Shown piece after piece: positions 51,524-61,102 of a stretch of 64,000 nucleotides of DNA. The notes below the pieces were generated by a model. It worked only from the letters and a program-made list of their open reading frames with translations. It was not told where the DNA came from and did no database searches. The translations under genes and the position numbers were made by a program. This DNA is from Poriferisodalis sp965262965 (GTDB lineage: Bacteria; Actinomycetota; Acidimicrobiia; Acidimicrobiales; Poriferisodalaceae): positions 3,100,001 through 3,164,000 of the forward strand of contig NZ_OZ253573.1 in the NCBI RefSeq assembly GCF_965262965.1, written 5' to 3'. Each line of letters opens with the position of its first letter. Positions within the stretch are counted from its first letter, which is position 1.

Positions 51524-53212
51524 CTAGGCCTCGTCGAACGTCTCGCGCAGGCGGTACTTCTGGATCTTGCCGCTGGGCGTCATCGGGAACTCGTCGACGA
51601 TCACGAGGTCTTCGGGCCAGAACTGCCGCGTGACGTTTTGCTCGTCCAGGAATGCGGTGAGGTCGGCCAACGAGGGCGGATCGCCGGCGGCTTGCACGAA
51701 CGCACAGCCGATCTCGCCGAGCCGTTCGTGCGGCTTCGCGACGATGGCCGCCACGCCCACCGCCGGGTGGCGCATCAGCACGTCCTCGATCTCCTTGACG
51801 GGCACGTTCTCACCGCCTCGGATCACCAGGTCCTTGCTGCGCCCGGCGATGCTGATGTAGCCGTCGGCATCCATGATCGCCCGGTCACCGGTGTCGAACC
51901 AGCCGTCGGTCCAGTGCTGGGCGGTGAAGTCCCGGCCTGCCATGTAGCCGGCGAACAGCGACGTTCCCCGGCACTGCAAGTCGCCTTCAGCATCGAGGAT
52001 GGGTGCGCCGCCCTCGTCGACCACGCGTACTTCGTTGTCGCGCACTGCTCGTCCGTCGGTGACGCGGCGCTCAATCGGATCATCGGGCATGCCCACCGTC
52101 AGCAAGCCGCATTCGGTCATTCCCCAGCCCGGCATGACCGTGCAGTCACCCAGCAGCTCGGTGGCACGCTCGAGCACTGGGCGGGGTATCGCTGCGCCCG
52201 CGCACAGGAATCGCTTCCACGAGGACAGGTCCCGCTCGGCCAGCCCGTCGACGGCCAGCACATCGGCCAGGAACGGCGTCGCCCCCATCGACAGCTGGAT
52301 CCGATGCTTCTCGATCAGGCCGACGAACTCGGTCGGGTCCCACACGTCTTGCATGACGACGTGGCCCCCGGCGTGCAGCGGCAGCCGCATCCCGTACAAG
52401 TAGCCGGTCTGATGGCCGAGCGTGGAGGCCATGTGACAGACGTAGGCCTGCGGCGCGCCTGCTCCCGGATGGGGCTCGAGGCCTGCGCACACCCGGTCCA
52501 AGAACACATCCACCGACACTGCGAGGATGTTGTGGGTATGCATCACGCCCTTGGGCATCCCAGTGGTGCCCGAGGTGAACATCATCTCGCACACGTCGTT
52601 GGGCCCCGGCCGCAGCAGTTCCACAGCCGCCCGGTCGTATGACGAGAACTGGCCTTCCTCGATGAGGTCCTGCCACGACATCGCATCGCCGGGCAGGTCG
52701 GGCTCGGCGTCGGCATCGGCGCTCGGTCCGGGCACGATGACCAGCTCGGTCACCCAGTCGCACCGCTCACGCAGCTCGGCGTGCATCTTGCCCAGCTCGA
52801 AGCCGCGGTAGCTGTCCGCTGTGATGACGAGCACGGGGCGCCCCAGCTCGCTCATCACCGTGACCTCGTTGTGCCGGAAGATCGGCGCAACCGGGTTCAC
52901 GACGGCGCCGATTCGCTCGCACGCCTGGGTGGCGATGAGGAAGTGGCGCCAATTCGGCAGCTGCAGCTGCACGATCATGCCGGGCCGGACGCCGAGCTCC
53001 AGCAGTCCCCGGCTGACAGCATCCACGTCGTCGCCGAACTCGCCCCACGTCATCGTGCCGAAGCGGTCGGTGATGACCGGGTCGTCGGGTCGCTCGGCGG
53101 ACCACCGCACAATGCGCTCGTCGAGCAGCCGATCCGCCCACCCGCCTGATGCTGTCCATTCGTCGATGCGCTCGGCCTCCAGCATCGTCTCGAAGAACCG
53201 CTTCGACGTCAT
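51524..53212 (-). CDS. AMP-dependent acyl-CoA synthetase
   Basis: A 562-residue ANL-superfamily enzyme. P-loop FTSGTTGMPKGVMHTHN, A5-like GWGMTECG, DGWFDTGDRAIMDADGY, GRSKDLVIRGGENV, and the catalytic Lys in TPSGKIQKYRLRE. It resembles cyclohexanecarboxylate- and medium-chain-acid-CoA ligases, and would activate a carboxylic acid for the CoA-transferases and the thiolase-like system. The LLM gene lies just upstream on the same strand. Confidence 0.93.
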   Translation of the reverse strand: MTSKRFFETMLEAERIDEWTASGGWADRLLDERIVRWSAERPDDPVITDRFGTMTWGEFGDDVDAVSRGLLELGVRPGMIVQLQLPNWRHFLIATQACERIGAVVNPVAPIFRHNEVTVMSELGRPVLVITADSYRGFELGKMHAELRERCDWVTELVIVPGPSADADAEPDLPGDAMSWQDLIEEGQFSSYDRAAVELLRPGPNDVCEMMFTSGTTGMPKGVMHTHNILAVSVDVFLDRVCAGLEPHPGAGAPQAYVCHMASTLGHQTGYLYGMRLPLHAGGHVVMQDVWDPTEFVGLIEKHRIQLSMGATPFLADVLAVDGLAERDLSSWKRFLCAGAAIPRPVLERATELLGDCTVMPGWGMTECGLLTVGMPDDPIERRVTDGRAVRDNEVRVVDEGGAPILDAEGDLQCRGTSLFAGYMAGRDFTAQHWTDGWFDTGDRAIMDADGYISIAGRSKDLVIRGGENVPVKEIEDVLMRHPAVGVAAIVAKPHERLGEIGCAFVQAAGDPPSLADLTAFLDEQNVTRQFWPEDLVIVDEFPMTPSGKIQKYRLRETFDEA

Positions 53213-53248
53213 GGGGTCTTCCCTCCTGCGCCTCGGTGAGGCCTGCTA

Positions 53249-54223
53249 TTAGCCGCGGATCCTCCGAAGCACTTCAGCGGCCATGAAGCGCTCGCTCTCC
53301 TCTATGTAGTGCATGGGCGAGGCCGCGCTGAGCACAACGGTGCGTGCCCCCGCATCGATGTACTCACGAAGGCGTGCGACGCAGCGGTCCGGGTCGCCGG
53401 CAATGGCGAATTTGTGCACGAGTCGGGAGAAGTCCTGGGCGTACTGCTTGGACAGTCGCTCGGCGGCGTACTGCACGGCGGTGTCATTGTCCTCGTGGCA
53501 GCAAAAGAACACGAACATGCCCGATTCCACCGGTGTGGGGTTGCCCGCGTCCTCGCGGTACCCCGCAATCGCCTCGATCGACTGTGCCAGACGCTCGGGC
53601 GTGTACATGTACGGCAGCCAGCCGTCGCCGTAGCGAGCGGCTCGTTTCCACGCGGCGTCTTGGCGGCCGGACACCCAGATGGGCGGCGGCGAGGCCGGCT
53701 TGGGCGCGAGCGTGACACCCGACAGCGTGTTGAAGCGGCCCTCGAACGTGACGTCGTCTTCGGTCCACAGCCGCTGGATGATCTCGAGCGCCTCGTTCGT
53801 GCGAGCGCCGCGCTCGCGCACCGGTACGCCGCAGGCCTCGAATTCCGACGGCATCTCGCCGCCGACCCCCACACCGAGGTGGAATCTCCCGCCCGAGGCC
53901 ACATCCAGCGACGCAGCCAGCTTGGCGCACAGCGCAGCCGGGTACAGCGGGAGGAGCGTGATCGACGACATCAGCTTGAGCGTTGTGGTGGCACCCGCCG
54001 CGACTGCGAGCGAGATGAACGCATTGGACGTCGGCACATGGAAGAACACGTGCTCGCCGGTGGTCGCGTAGTCGTAGCCGAGCGCTTCGATCTCGCGGGC
54101 CTGGCTGGCGATGTCGTCGCTGCGGCGAATTGCCAGCCCGAACTCGATCGTCTCATTGGTTGCGGTGTCGTCTCTCATAGGGTCGTCTCTCATTGGGTCG
54201 TCTCTCATTGGGCCATTGCTCAT
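53249..54223 (-). CDS. LLM-class F420-dependent oxidoreductase
   Basis: A 324-residue luciferase-like protein of the short F420 type: FGLAIRRSDDIASQAREIEA, YDYATTGEHVFFHVP, TLKLMSSITLLPLYPAALCA and GRFHLGVGVGGEMPSEFEAC. The N-terminus MSNGPMRDDPMRDDPMRDD is a run of 15-bp start-codon repeats. AAGGGGGAA precedes ATG 54223. The acyl-CoA synthetase follows 36 bp downstream, suggesting an operon for oxidation and CoA activation of one substrate. Confidence 0.88.
   Translation of the reverse strand: MSNGPMRDDPMRDDPMRDDTATNETIEFGLAIRRSDDIASQAREIEALGYDYATTGEHVFFHVPTSNAFISLAVAAGATTTLKLMSSITLLPLYPAALCAKLAASLDVASGGRFHLGVGVGGEMPSEFEACGVPVRERGARTNEALEIIQRLWTEDDVTFEGRFNTLSGVTLAPKPASPPPIWVSGRQDAAWKRAARYGDGWLPYMYTPERLAQSIEAIAGYREDAGNPTPVESGMFVFFCCHEDNDTAVQYAAERLSKQYAQDFSRLVHKFAIAGDPDRCVARLREYIDAGARTVVLSAASPMHYIEESERFMAAEVLRRIRG
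54164..54223 (-). repeat. four 15-bp start-codon repeats at the LLM gene start
   Basis: On the coding strand, ATGs at 54223, 54208, 54193 and 54178 are exactly 15 bases apart. Three units read ATGAGAGACGAC with CC(A/T) or ACC ends; the first is diverged (ATGAGCAATGGCCCA). All are in frame, giving MRDDP repeats and several possible start codons. Confidence 0.85.
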
Positions 54224-54293
54224 TGCTTCCCCCTTGTGCGGCAGCGATCCCCGAATCGAGCGAGACGGTAGCCGCGGGTGCTAGGCCAAGGCC

Positions 54294-55433
54294 GTGAGCA
54301 CTGCGACATCGTCCAACGGAACCATCCAGCAATCACGCATCGACGCGCTGATTGATCGATGCCAACGCGAGATCGAATCGGGTCTGCTGCCGAGCTGCGG
54401 TGTGGCCGTCGGCTTCGAGGGCGAGATCGTGGCGCAGGCCACTTTCGGCGACGCCACTGACGACACCCGGTACTGCATCTTCTCCGCAACCAAGCCGTTC
54501 GTGGCTTCGACGATGTGGCAGCTGCTCAGTGAGGGAACGGTAGAGCTCGATGCCACTGCGGCCAGCTATGTCCCGCCCTTCGGCGAGAACGGCAAGGACC
54601 AGATCACCGTCGAACAGGTGATGCTTCACATGTCGGGCTTCCCGCATGCTCCGCTGAAGCCGCCGCGGTGGGATACCTCACAGTCGCGGCTTGCGGCCAT
54701 GGCGAACTGGCGGTTGAATTGGGCGCCGGGCACCAGGTACGAGTACCACCCCACCTCCGCGCATTGGGTCCTCGCTGAGATCATCAACGCGGTCACAGGC
54801 AACGACTTCCGCGACGAGGTGCACAACCGGGTCACCGGGCCGTTGGGCTTGCCTCGCATGCTGGGCTTGGCACCTGAGGACCAGGACGGCATCGCCGAGC
54901 TGATCCTTGTGGGCGAGCCGGCCACACCCGACGAGCTCGAGGCGACGTTCGGCGTCCGCGAGCTGCCGATGACCGAGGTCACCAACGAGGCCATCCTGCG
55001 CTTCAACGAGCCGTCGGTGCGCGAAGTCGGCGTGCCCGGCGGTGGGGCATTCGGCACCGCGGTCGACGTGGCGCTCTTCTACCAGGGCCTGCTGCATAAT
55101 CCGGATGGACTGTGGGATCCCGAGATGCTGGCCATCGGCACTGGTGAGGTGCGCAACACCCTGCCCGACCCGATGGGCATGCCCGCCAATCGCTCGATCG
55201 GGCTCTTCCTGGCAGGCGACGACGGGATGTCGAACATGCGCGGGCTGGGACGCACGGTTTCGCCGATGGCCTTCGGACACAACGGCGCGGGCGGGCAGCT
55301 GGCTTGGGCCGACCCGGCTACTGGCCTGTCGTTCGGCTATACCACCAACGGCTACGACGAGCACGAGGTACGCCAGCCGCGCCGCGATACGGCGATTGGC
55401 AGCCTTGCCGGTCTGTGCACGACGCCGGAATGA
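54294..55433 (+). CDS. serine hydrolase, class C beta-lactamase/esterase family
   Basis: A 379-residue beta-lactamase-related protein. SATK in CIFSATKPFVASTMW is the nucleophile motif, YHPTSAHW the tyrosine motif, and HNGAGGQLAWADP a C-terminal HxG-type third motif. It is a second, different member next to the 2.5-kb one and probably an esterase. GTG 54294 is the start, divergent from the LLM gene by 70 bp. Confidence 0.85.
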   Translation: MSTATSSNGTIQQSRIDALIDRCQREIESGLLPSCGVAVGFEGEIVAQATFGDATDDTRYCIFSATKPFVASTMWQLLSEGTVELDATAASYVPPFGENGKDQITVEQVMLHMSGFPHAPLKPPRWDTSQSRLAAMANWRLNWAPGTRYEYHPTSAHWVLAEIINAVTGNDFRDEVHNRVTGPLGLPRMLGLAPEDQDGIAELILVGEPATPDELEATFGVRELPMTEVTNEAILRFNEPSVREVGVPGGGAFGTAVDVALFYQGLLHNPDGLWDPEMLAIGTGEVRNTLPDPMGMPANRSIGLFLAGDDGMSNMRGLGRTVSPMAFGHNGAGGQLAWADPATGLSFGYTTNGYDEHEVRQPRRDTAIGSLAGLCTTPE

Positions 55434-55490
55434 TCGCAGGCCCATCAAGGGCGTGAACAGCCACCCCCGGGCGTGGTAGCAACGGGGTCG

Positions 55491-56216
55491 ATGCGACTTC
55501 TCGTACTCCAGCACATCGACTGCGAGCACCCGGGCCGGCTACGCGACTTCCTGCGGTCCGACGGCGTCGAATGGACTGCGGTAGAGCTCGACGAGGGCGA
55601 GCCCATCCCGCCGTTGGAGGACTACGACGCCATGTGGGTGATGGGCGGCCCGATGGACGTGTGGGACGTGGAGGACTGCCCGTGGCTGGTGCCGGAGAAG
55701 CAGGCAATACGCAGCTGGGTGCGCGAACTGCAGCGCCCATTCCTCGGGCTGTGCCTGGGGCACCAATTGCTGGCCGACGCCCTTGGAGGAACGTGCGGCC
55801 CTCAGCGCCCGCCCGAGATCGGGGTGCTGGCCGTGGATCTCACCCCCGAAGGCCGCGACGACCCGATTTTCAACCAGATGGGCGATCGCCAGCACGCCCT
55901 GCAGTGGCATTCGGTGCAGGTGGCCCAGCCTCCCGACGAAGCGGTTGTGCTGGCCGGCTCCCCGGAGTGCCGGGTACAGGCGATGCGGGTTGGGCAATGG
56001 GCGTGGTCGATGCAGTATCACGTGGAGGTCGAGGACGACACGGTGCGCAACTGGGGCGAGATCGACGCGTACCGCAACGCCCTGGAGTCGACCCTCGGCC
56101 CTGGCTCGCTCGATGCCCTCGCCGCTGACGCCGACCGCGCCATGGACGGCTTCGCCACCGACGCCGAGCAGCTCTACCGAAATTTCATGGCGGCCGCGAG
56201 CTGTCAATCGAGTTAA
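55491..56216 (+). CDS. class I glutamine amidotransferase-like protein
   Basis: A 241-residue GATase1-fold protein: DAMWVMGGPMDVWDVEDCPW, nucleophile GLCLGHQLL, and a downstream HALQWHSVQV / MQYHVEVEDDTV His-Glu pair. It resembles stand-alone GMP-synthase-like amidotransferases of unknown substrate. ATG 55491 was chosen at the family start (MRLLVLQHIDCEHPG); a GTG 18 bases upstream is in frame. Confidence 0.87.
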   Translation: MRLLVLQHIDCEHPGRLRDFLRSDGVEWTAVELDEGEPIPPLEDYDAMWVMGGPMDVWDVEDCPWLVPEKQAIRSWVRELQRPFLGLCLGHQLLADALGGTCGPQRPPEIGVLAVDLTPEGRDDPIFNQMGDRQHALQWHSVQVAQPPDEAVVLAGSPECRVQAMRVGQWAWSMQYHVEVEDDTVRNWGEIDAYRNALESTLGPGSLDALAADADRAMDGFATDAEQLYRNFMAAASCQSS

Positions 56217-56283
56217 CGGCGGGCGCCTGCGTTCTCACCAGCACTCCGTCCCGAACTCCCACTTCAGCAGTTCGTCCGTGGCG

Positions 56284-56916
56284 TCAGGTCTGCGCAGGTA
56301 TCAGATCAGCGATAGTGCGAAACGTGATGGAGACGCGCCGCTTGCGCTCCAATACCTGACCGTGCCACTCGTCCTTGCGTCGTTTTGCGATGCTGTGACG
56401 CCAGGTGGTGCGTGCTTCTCCGTGCAACAGGAGGAGGCTGCGTGGCTCCAGCCGCTGAACGTGTTCGTCGCCGGTCGCGTCTCGGGAGAAATCCATGTTG
56501 ATCGCCGATCCCAAGCTCACGGTCGCGACAGCCGGACCGAAGCAGTCTCTGTCGATGTGAGGCGCGATTCCCTGTCCGGGCTGGTATTCGTTCACGATTG
56601 CCTGTTCGAAAGGCTGCTGAGCCTCGAGCAGCCGCTGCACGTCTTCGGATGCCGCGGTGTAGACCTTGGATGCGAGACTCGTCAGCCATGCGGGAAACGC
56701 ACCGATGCGAGCTGACTCGTCAAGCCTGCGGTTCGAGTAGTCGTACTTGAATCCGAAGTGAAGCACCCGTCTGGAGAGGTCGGTAAGCCACTCGGAGGCG
56801 TCGATCTGCGCGAGAAAGTCTAGCTCCTCCGGCGCTGTCAAGAACTGCTCGTGGTACACGAGTCCGGTGGGAGCAACTGTTGTTTCCTCAGCGAGTAGCG
56901 ATAGCTGCATGCTCAT
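56284..56916 (-). CDS. alkB: AlkB-type 2-oxoglutarate/Fe(II) dioxygenase
   Basis: A 210-residue AlkB fold. Fe ligands are His120 and Asp122 (GQGIAPHIDRDCFGP) and His174 (TWRHSI). 2-oxoglutarate is bound by the Arg residues of RKRRVSITFR (194-200). NEYQPGQG and SLGSAINMDF are typical. It should repair alkylated bases in DNA or RNA by oxidative demethylation. ATG 56916 overlaps the stop of the upstream methyltransferase by ATGA, so the two are coupled. The eukaryote-like ALKBH architecture was not needed; the bacterial AlkB-like length fits. Confidence 0.9.
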   Translation of the reverse strand: MSMQLSLLAEETTVAPTGLVYHEQFLTAPEELDFLAQIDASEWLTDLSRRVLHFGFKYDYSNRRLDESARIGAFPAWLTSLASKVYTAASEDVQRLLEAQQPFEQAIVNEYQPGQGIAPHIDRDCFGPAVATVSLGSAINMDFSRDATGDEHVQRLEPRSLLLLHGEARTTWRHSIAKRRKDEWHGQVLERKRRVSITFRTIADLIPAQT

Positions 56917-57702
56917 GCCCGCAAGACCCAGCGTTGCGCCTGCACCTTCCACAGGTCGGAATCTGGCTTCCACTGTACGCGCCCATCGCGGCTGCCGAGT
57001 GCCGGAAACTTCCGGGGAACTTGGACGCAGACGGGATCGGAGGTTCGCTGCAGTCCAGCCTCCTCGAGTTTCTCGCCAAGCGCGGGAAGCTTGGACTCGA
57101 GGCTGTAGGTGTTTCCTGCCGTGGTGTAGATCAACTCGATAGCGCGATTGACTTGGGTGACAGCTCGCTCGATCAGGGATGCCCACTGGTCAATGTCCAG
57201 CGACGACACAGTCTCTTGGTGTGACACGTAGCCGAACGTGAAGAGCACCCGATCTCCATCGGTGAAGTCGATGGTGTCGAGCGATTCGACATACTTCGCC
57301 GATCTGAAGTCGGCATCAAGGTGATCCAATACTTGCTCGCCAAGGCTTCGCATCATGGGATTTGGGTCGAAGGCCAAGTAATCGAGGCGTCTGTAGCTTC
57401 TTCCGGCCGAGGGCTTCGCCAAGGGCGATTGCGACCGTGGCCGCACCGGCCCCAATGTCGATCACGCGCAGGCGTTCGCCCTTCCGTGGCGGAACGTGGC
57501 GAGACTTCTTGTAGACCTCGCGGAATACGTCTGCGTGGCCTCGCTGGTAGTTGAAACAATCATGCAGCGCATATGCATCGGGAGCGTCGCTCGGCAGCTG
57601 CCCGTGGCGATCAGAAGAAGCGGCGTTCCGCTGCGCCTCGGGGATATCGAGCCATGGCCCCTGTATAACCGCCTCGAAGACACCGTTGTAGTCGACAGCC
57701 AC
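56913..57702 (-). pseudogene. SAM-dependent methyltransferase, one frameshift
   Basis: From GTG 57702 (a start within AGAGGATCCGGGTG) the frame reads VAVDYNGVFEAVIQGPWLDI and YALHDCFNYQRGHADVFREV to the SAM motif RLRVIDIGAGAATVAIALGE ALG. At about 57395-57412, in CCGGAAGAAG, the frame must shift to continue RSYRRLDYLAFDPNPMMRSL and VLFTFGYVSHQETV to the stop at 56913. Both halves are family-like and contiguous, so a single indel splits the gene. It is coupled to alkB, suggesting a joint nucleic-acid modification or repair role. Confidence 0.7.
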
Positions 57703-57924
57703 CCGGATCCTCTCGCATCTTCGGCACACGTCTGCAGCTGCCCAGCCAAGCCGACAGCACACTTGGCCGAGATTGTCTCATGCGCGACCTTCATGCGGTC
57801 AAAGGACTCGCGTCAAGCGAAGTACTGCTTTAATTCCCATCGGTGGGGACTGCAGCATGGTACATACAACACTGGTTGTCTAGCCCGATTCGAAGAGCGG
57901 CCGTGAGGCTAGTTTCGGGCCGTC

Positions 57925-60411
57925 ATGAGCCCGCCGCGTAATCCTCCGCCTGTCCAGGGAGCGCTGTCAGGGTTGCGCGTCGTGGATTTGACCGGCGATT
58001 CGGGCCGCTTCGCGACGAAGCTGCTGACCGAACTGGGCGCCGACGTGGTGCGGGTCGGCACTGGTTCGCCGGGTTTGCCGCTGGCTGATCGGGCTTCGGC
58101 CGCGCTCGGTGGCGTGGCCGATTGGTGGTACGACGGCGGCAAGCGCCGCTGCCGGTTGGACGTGAGCACTGCCGAGGGTCGCGACGCCTACCGGCGGCTG
58201 ACCTCGGCAGCCGATCTGGTGATCGAAACCGAATGCCCCGGGCGGTTGGCCGAACTGGGCATCGACTACGCGGACTCGGCCGCCGAGAACCCAGCGCTGG
58301 TGCAAGTGTCGATCACGCCGTTCGGGCGCACGGGCCCGCGGGCGCAGTGGCTGGGCTCCGATCTGGTATCAGCCGCCATGGGCGGGATGATGGCGCTCAC
58401 GGGCCTGGCTGACCGCCCGCTCAACGTGTGGGGCCGGCAGGCGTACAACTACGCGGGGTTCGTGGCGGCGACCTCATGCGTCGCGGCGGCGCTGTCGGCA
58501 CGTTCGACGGGTCGGGGCGCGCACGTCGACCTGTCCATTCACGAGACGGTCACTGGCTCGATCGAGAACCTGTTCATGCAGTACTTCTTCGACGACGTGT
58601 TGCCCCTGCCCAAGGTGGCTCCCCGGCAGGGCGCTCTGCATTGGCTTGGTGCATACGACCTTGCCGAGTGTCGAGGCGGCGACGGCGGCTACGTCATGAT
58701 CACGCCGACCCCGACACCCGATCTGCTGTTCGAATGGATGGTCGAGACCGGATTTGACGACGTGGCGCGGTGGGTCGGCGCGGACCCACCGGACGTGCTG
58801 ATGGACGTGACCGAGGTCATGGATGCTGTCCGCCGCTGGATAGCGCCCCGTGACGCCCGCGAGGTGTGGTGGGAGGCGCAGGAGCGCCATGTCGCCTTCG
58901 GTGGCGTGCTGGATATTGCCGAGGTGTCCGCAAACCCGCAGTTTGCTTACCGGGAGTTCTTCGCCGAGGTCGCGGCGCCAGGGAGGACTGCTGCAAACGG
59001 CTCGCATGTGCCCGCAGGGGCAGCGACAGGCGGGGCGGGCCCGGTGCGCGTCCCGGGCCGTCTGGTGCGCTGGAGCGACGCCGGCAGGTCTGGATCGATC
59101 CCGCCGAGCCCGCCGGCCGCCCTCGACACGCCTCTCGATGAGATCTTGGCGTCATGGGCGGCGCCGGCGAGTGAGGCCCGCAATGGGGCCAGCCGCAGCC
59201 CGGTCAGTGCAGCGTTGAGTGAGGGCGCCAATGACCGGCGACCACTTGACGGGATACGGATCGCCGATTTCACCTGGGTGCTCGCCGGACCGTCTGCCAC
59301 GAAGCTGCTCGGAGATCTGGGTGCCGACGTGATTCGCATTCAGAGCGAGGAGCGCTCCACGCTCGTCAACTCGCCCGACTTCCCCTACTACTTCGTGTGG
59401 AACCGCTCCAAGCGCAGCGCCACACTCGACATGAAGCATCCCGACGCGCTGGCTGCGGCCCGGCGGCTGATCGAGTCCTGCGACGTGCTGATCGAGAACT
59501 TCAGCGCCGGAGTGCTGGACGCGTGGGGTCTCGACTGGGAAACCGTCCACGAGTGGAACCCGCGACTCGTCTACGTGACGATGTCAGGCTGCGGCCACGA
59601 CGGACCGTGGCGGCATGTCATCTCGTATGCGCCGACGGTGCACGCGGTGTGCGGCATCACGCACCTGACGAATTTCGCCGACCGCGGCGACGTCGGTCCG
59701 GGCTTCTCGCTCAATGACCACCTGGCGGGCTTTGCCGCAGCGGTCTCGACGGTCGGTGCGCTGTATGCCCGCGAACGCACCGGCAAGGGGCAGCGCATCG
59801 ACATGGCGCAGCTCGAAGTGGGCACGTACGCGATCGGCGCGGCGATCATCCGCCAGTCGGCCGGCGTGTCGCCGCCCCGGCCCGAAGGCAACCGCGACGG
59901 CATTGCCGACCACGTGCCCAACGAGGTGTACGCGTGCAGTGACGGCTTCGTAGCGGTGACGGTGACCGAGCCGGCGCAGTGGCTGGGGCTCTCGGAGCTG
60001 TTGGCGGACCTCCGACTCGACGATCCGACGCTGTCCACCGAGCAAAGCCGTCGCGATCGCCGCACGGTCATCGACCAAGTGCTCGGTGAATGGGCAGCGG
60101 GGCGCACTGCTGTCGAGGCAGCCGATGCCTTGCAAACAGCGGGCGTTCCTGCGGGACCGGTGCAGAGCTCTCAGCAGCTGTTCGCCGACGATCCCCAGCA
60201 CGCGGCTCGTGGCTTTTGGCAACCCGTGGACCATGCAGTGTTCGGCGAGCGCACCGTCGATGCCTTCGCCGGGCTGTGGAACGGCCAGCGTTGGTTCCCG
60301 CGCCATCTCAGTCCCGCCTACCTGGGCGAGCACAACTTCGACGTATGGGCGGATGCCGGCTATGCGCCCGAGGAGATCGCCGAGGGCATCGGCGACGGCT
60401 TGTTCCGTTGA
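57925..60411 (+). CDS. two-domain fused CaiB/BaiF (family III) CoA-transferase
   Basis: An 828-residue protein with two family III units, like the 8.8-kb gene. Unit 1 starts LSGLRVVDLTGDSGRFATKL, unit 2 (about residue 436) LDGIRIADFTWVLAGPSATK. Asp598 in GFSLNDHLAGF of unit 2 is at the catalytic position; unit 1 has WGRQAYNYAGF with no Asp there. It likely exchanges CoA between acids in the same kind of catabolism as the acyl-CoA synthetase. Confidence 0.9.
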   Translation: MSPPRNPPPVQGALSGLRVVDLTGDSGRFATKLLTELGADVVRVGTGSPGLPLADRASAALGGVADWWYDGGKRRCRLDVSTAEGRDAYRRLTSAADLVIETECPGRLAELGIDYADSAAENPALVQVSITPFGRTGPRAQWLGSDLVSAAMGGMMALTGLADRPLNVWGRQAYNYAGFVAATSCVAAALSARSTGRGAHVDLSIHETVTGSIENLFMQYFFDDVLPLPKVAPRQGALHWLGAYDLAECRGGDGGYVMITPTPTPDLLFEWMVETGFDDVARWVGADPPDVLMDVTEVMDAVRRWIAPRDAREVWWEAQERHVAFGGVLDIAEVSANPQFAYREFFAEVAAPGRTAANGSHVPAGAATGGAGPVRVPGRLVRWSDAGRSGSIPPSPPAALDTPLDEILASWAAPASEARNGASRSPVSAALSEGANDRRPLDGIRIADFTWVLAGPSATKLLGDLGADVIRIQSEERSTLVNSPDFPYYFVWNRSKRSATLDMKHPDALAAARRLIESCDVLIENFSAGVLDAWGLDWETVHEWNPRLVYVTMSGCGHDGPWRHVISYAPTVHAVCGITHLTNFADRGDVGPGFSLNDHLAGFAAAVSTVGALYARERTGKGQRIDMAQLEVGTYAIGAAIIRQSAGVSPPRPEGNRDGIADHVPNEVYACSDGFVAVTVTEPAQWLGLSELLADLRLDDPTLSTEQSRRDRRTVIDQVLGEWAAGRTAVEAADALQTAGVPAGPVQSSQQLFADDPQHAARGFWQPVDHAVFGERTVDAFAGLWNGQRWFPRHLSPAYLGEHNFDVWADAGYAPEEIAEGIGDGLFR

Positions 60412-60442
60412 TCCAGTGCCCGGGCGGCAGGGCAGTGGATGC

Positions 60443-60943
60443 TCAGCTGGTGGCGATCTCCGCGATGAGCTCGAGCAGTGCGTCGGAAGTCTCGCGGTCC
60501 TGGGCGATCCGATCGTCAGTCCCGTAGGTGATCTTGCGGTCGATGCGTGTGCCTGAGTCGGTCACGGCTGCGATGTGTGCCCGGTCTTCGCCCCGTCGCG
60601 GCGGATCAGTCACAAGCGCAGCTGTGCACGAGATTCCGGCGAGTGGCCACGGCTCGGTTCCGGGCCTCGGTGTCGAGACGAGGTACTGCGCCCGGGCCAG
60701 GCAGCCGTCGGCCATCGCGAGCGCGGCCTCGTCGGACACATGCGGCTCGAGGTCGGAGCCCATCAGCTCGTAGAGCGATTTCACCGAATACGGGACGCCG
60801 GCCTCGAGGATCGTGCGCGAGCCGCCCGGAATCGTCAGCAGGTCGCTCAGCGCCAGCACGCCGCCGCCCGTCACCGAAAGCACGATCCGCAACTGCGAGT
60901 CGTGAATCGTCTGGATGGTTTGCAGCCGCTCGCCAGCGTTCAT
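60443..60943 (-). CDS. CinA C-terminal-like (NMN amidase-type) protein
   Basis: A 166-residue protein whose RIVLSVTGGGVLALSDLLTI, PGGSRTILEAGVPYSVKSLY and MADGCLARAQYLVSTP match the CinA C-terminal amidohydrolase domain. It lacks the COG1058 N-terminal domain. It may deamidate nicotinamide mononucleotide or a related ligand. ATG 60943 was chosen because the fold starts there; the longer frame lies in the divergent leader of the methyltransferase genes. Confidence 0.8.
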   Translation of the reverse strand: MNAGERLQTIQTIHDSQLRIVLSVTGGGVLALSDLLTIPGGSRTILEAGVPYSVKSLYELMGSDLEPHVSDEAALAMADGCLARAQYLVSTPRPGTEPWPLAGISCTAALVTDPPRRGEDRAHIAAVTDSGTRIDRKITYGTDDRIAQDRETSDALLELIAEIATS

Positions 60944-61102
60944 GTGTTCATTCCTCGCTGCGTCTCGCAACACCCAACTCAGGTGTTGATCTATCGGCCT
61001 CCCGCAGGAGGAACCGAGGTGGCCGAGTATTGCCGCGTCACGTGGCGCCGGCGCGACAGCGAACAATCGTTGTCACACCTCTTGGCGATGATAAGTGGAA
61101 AC

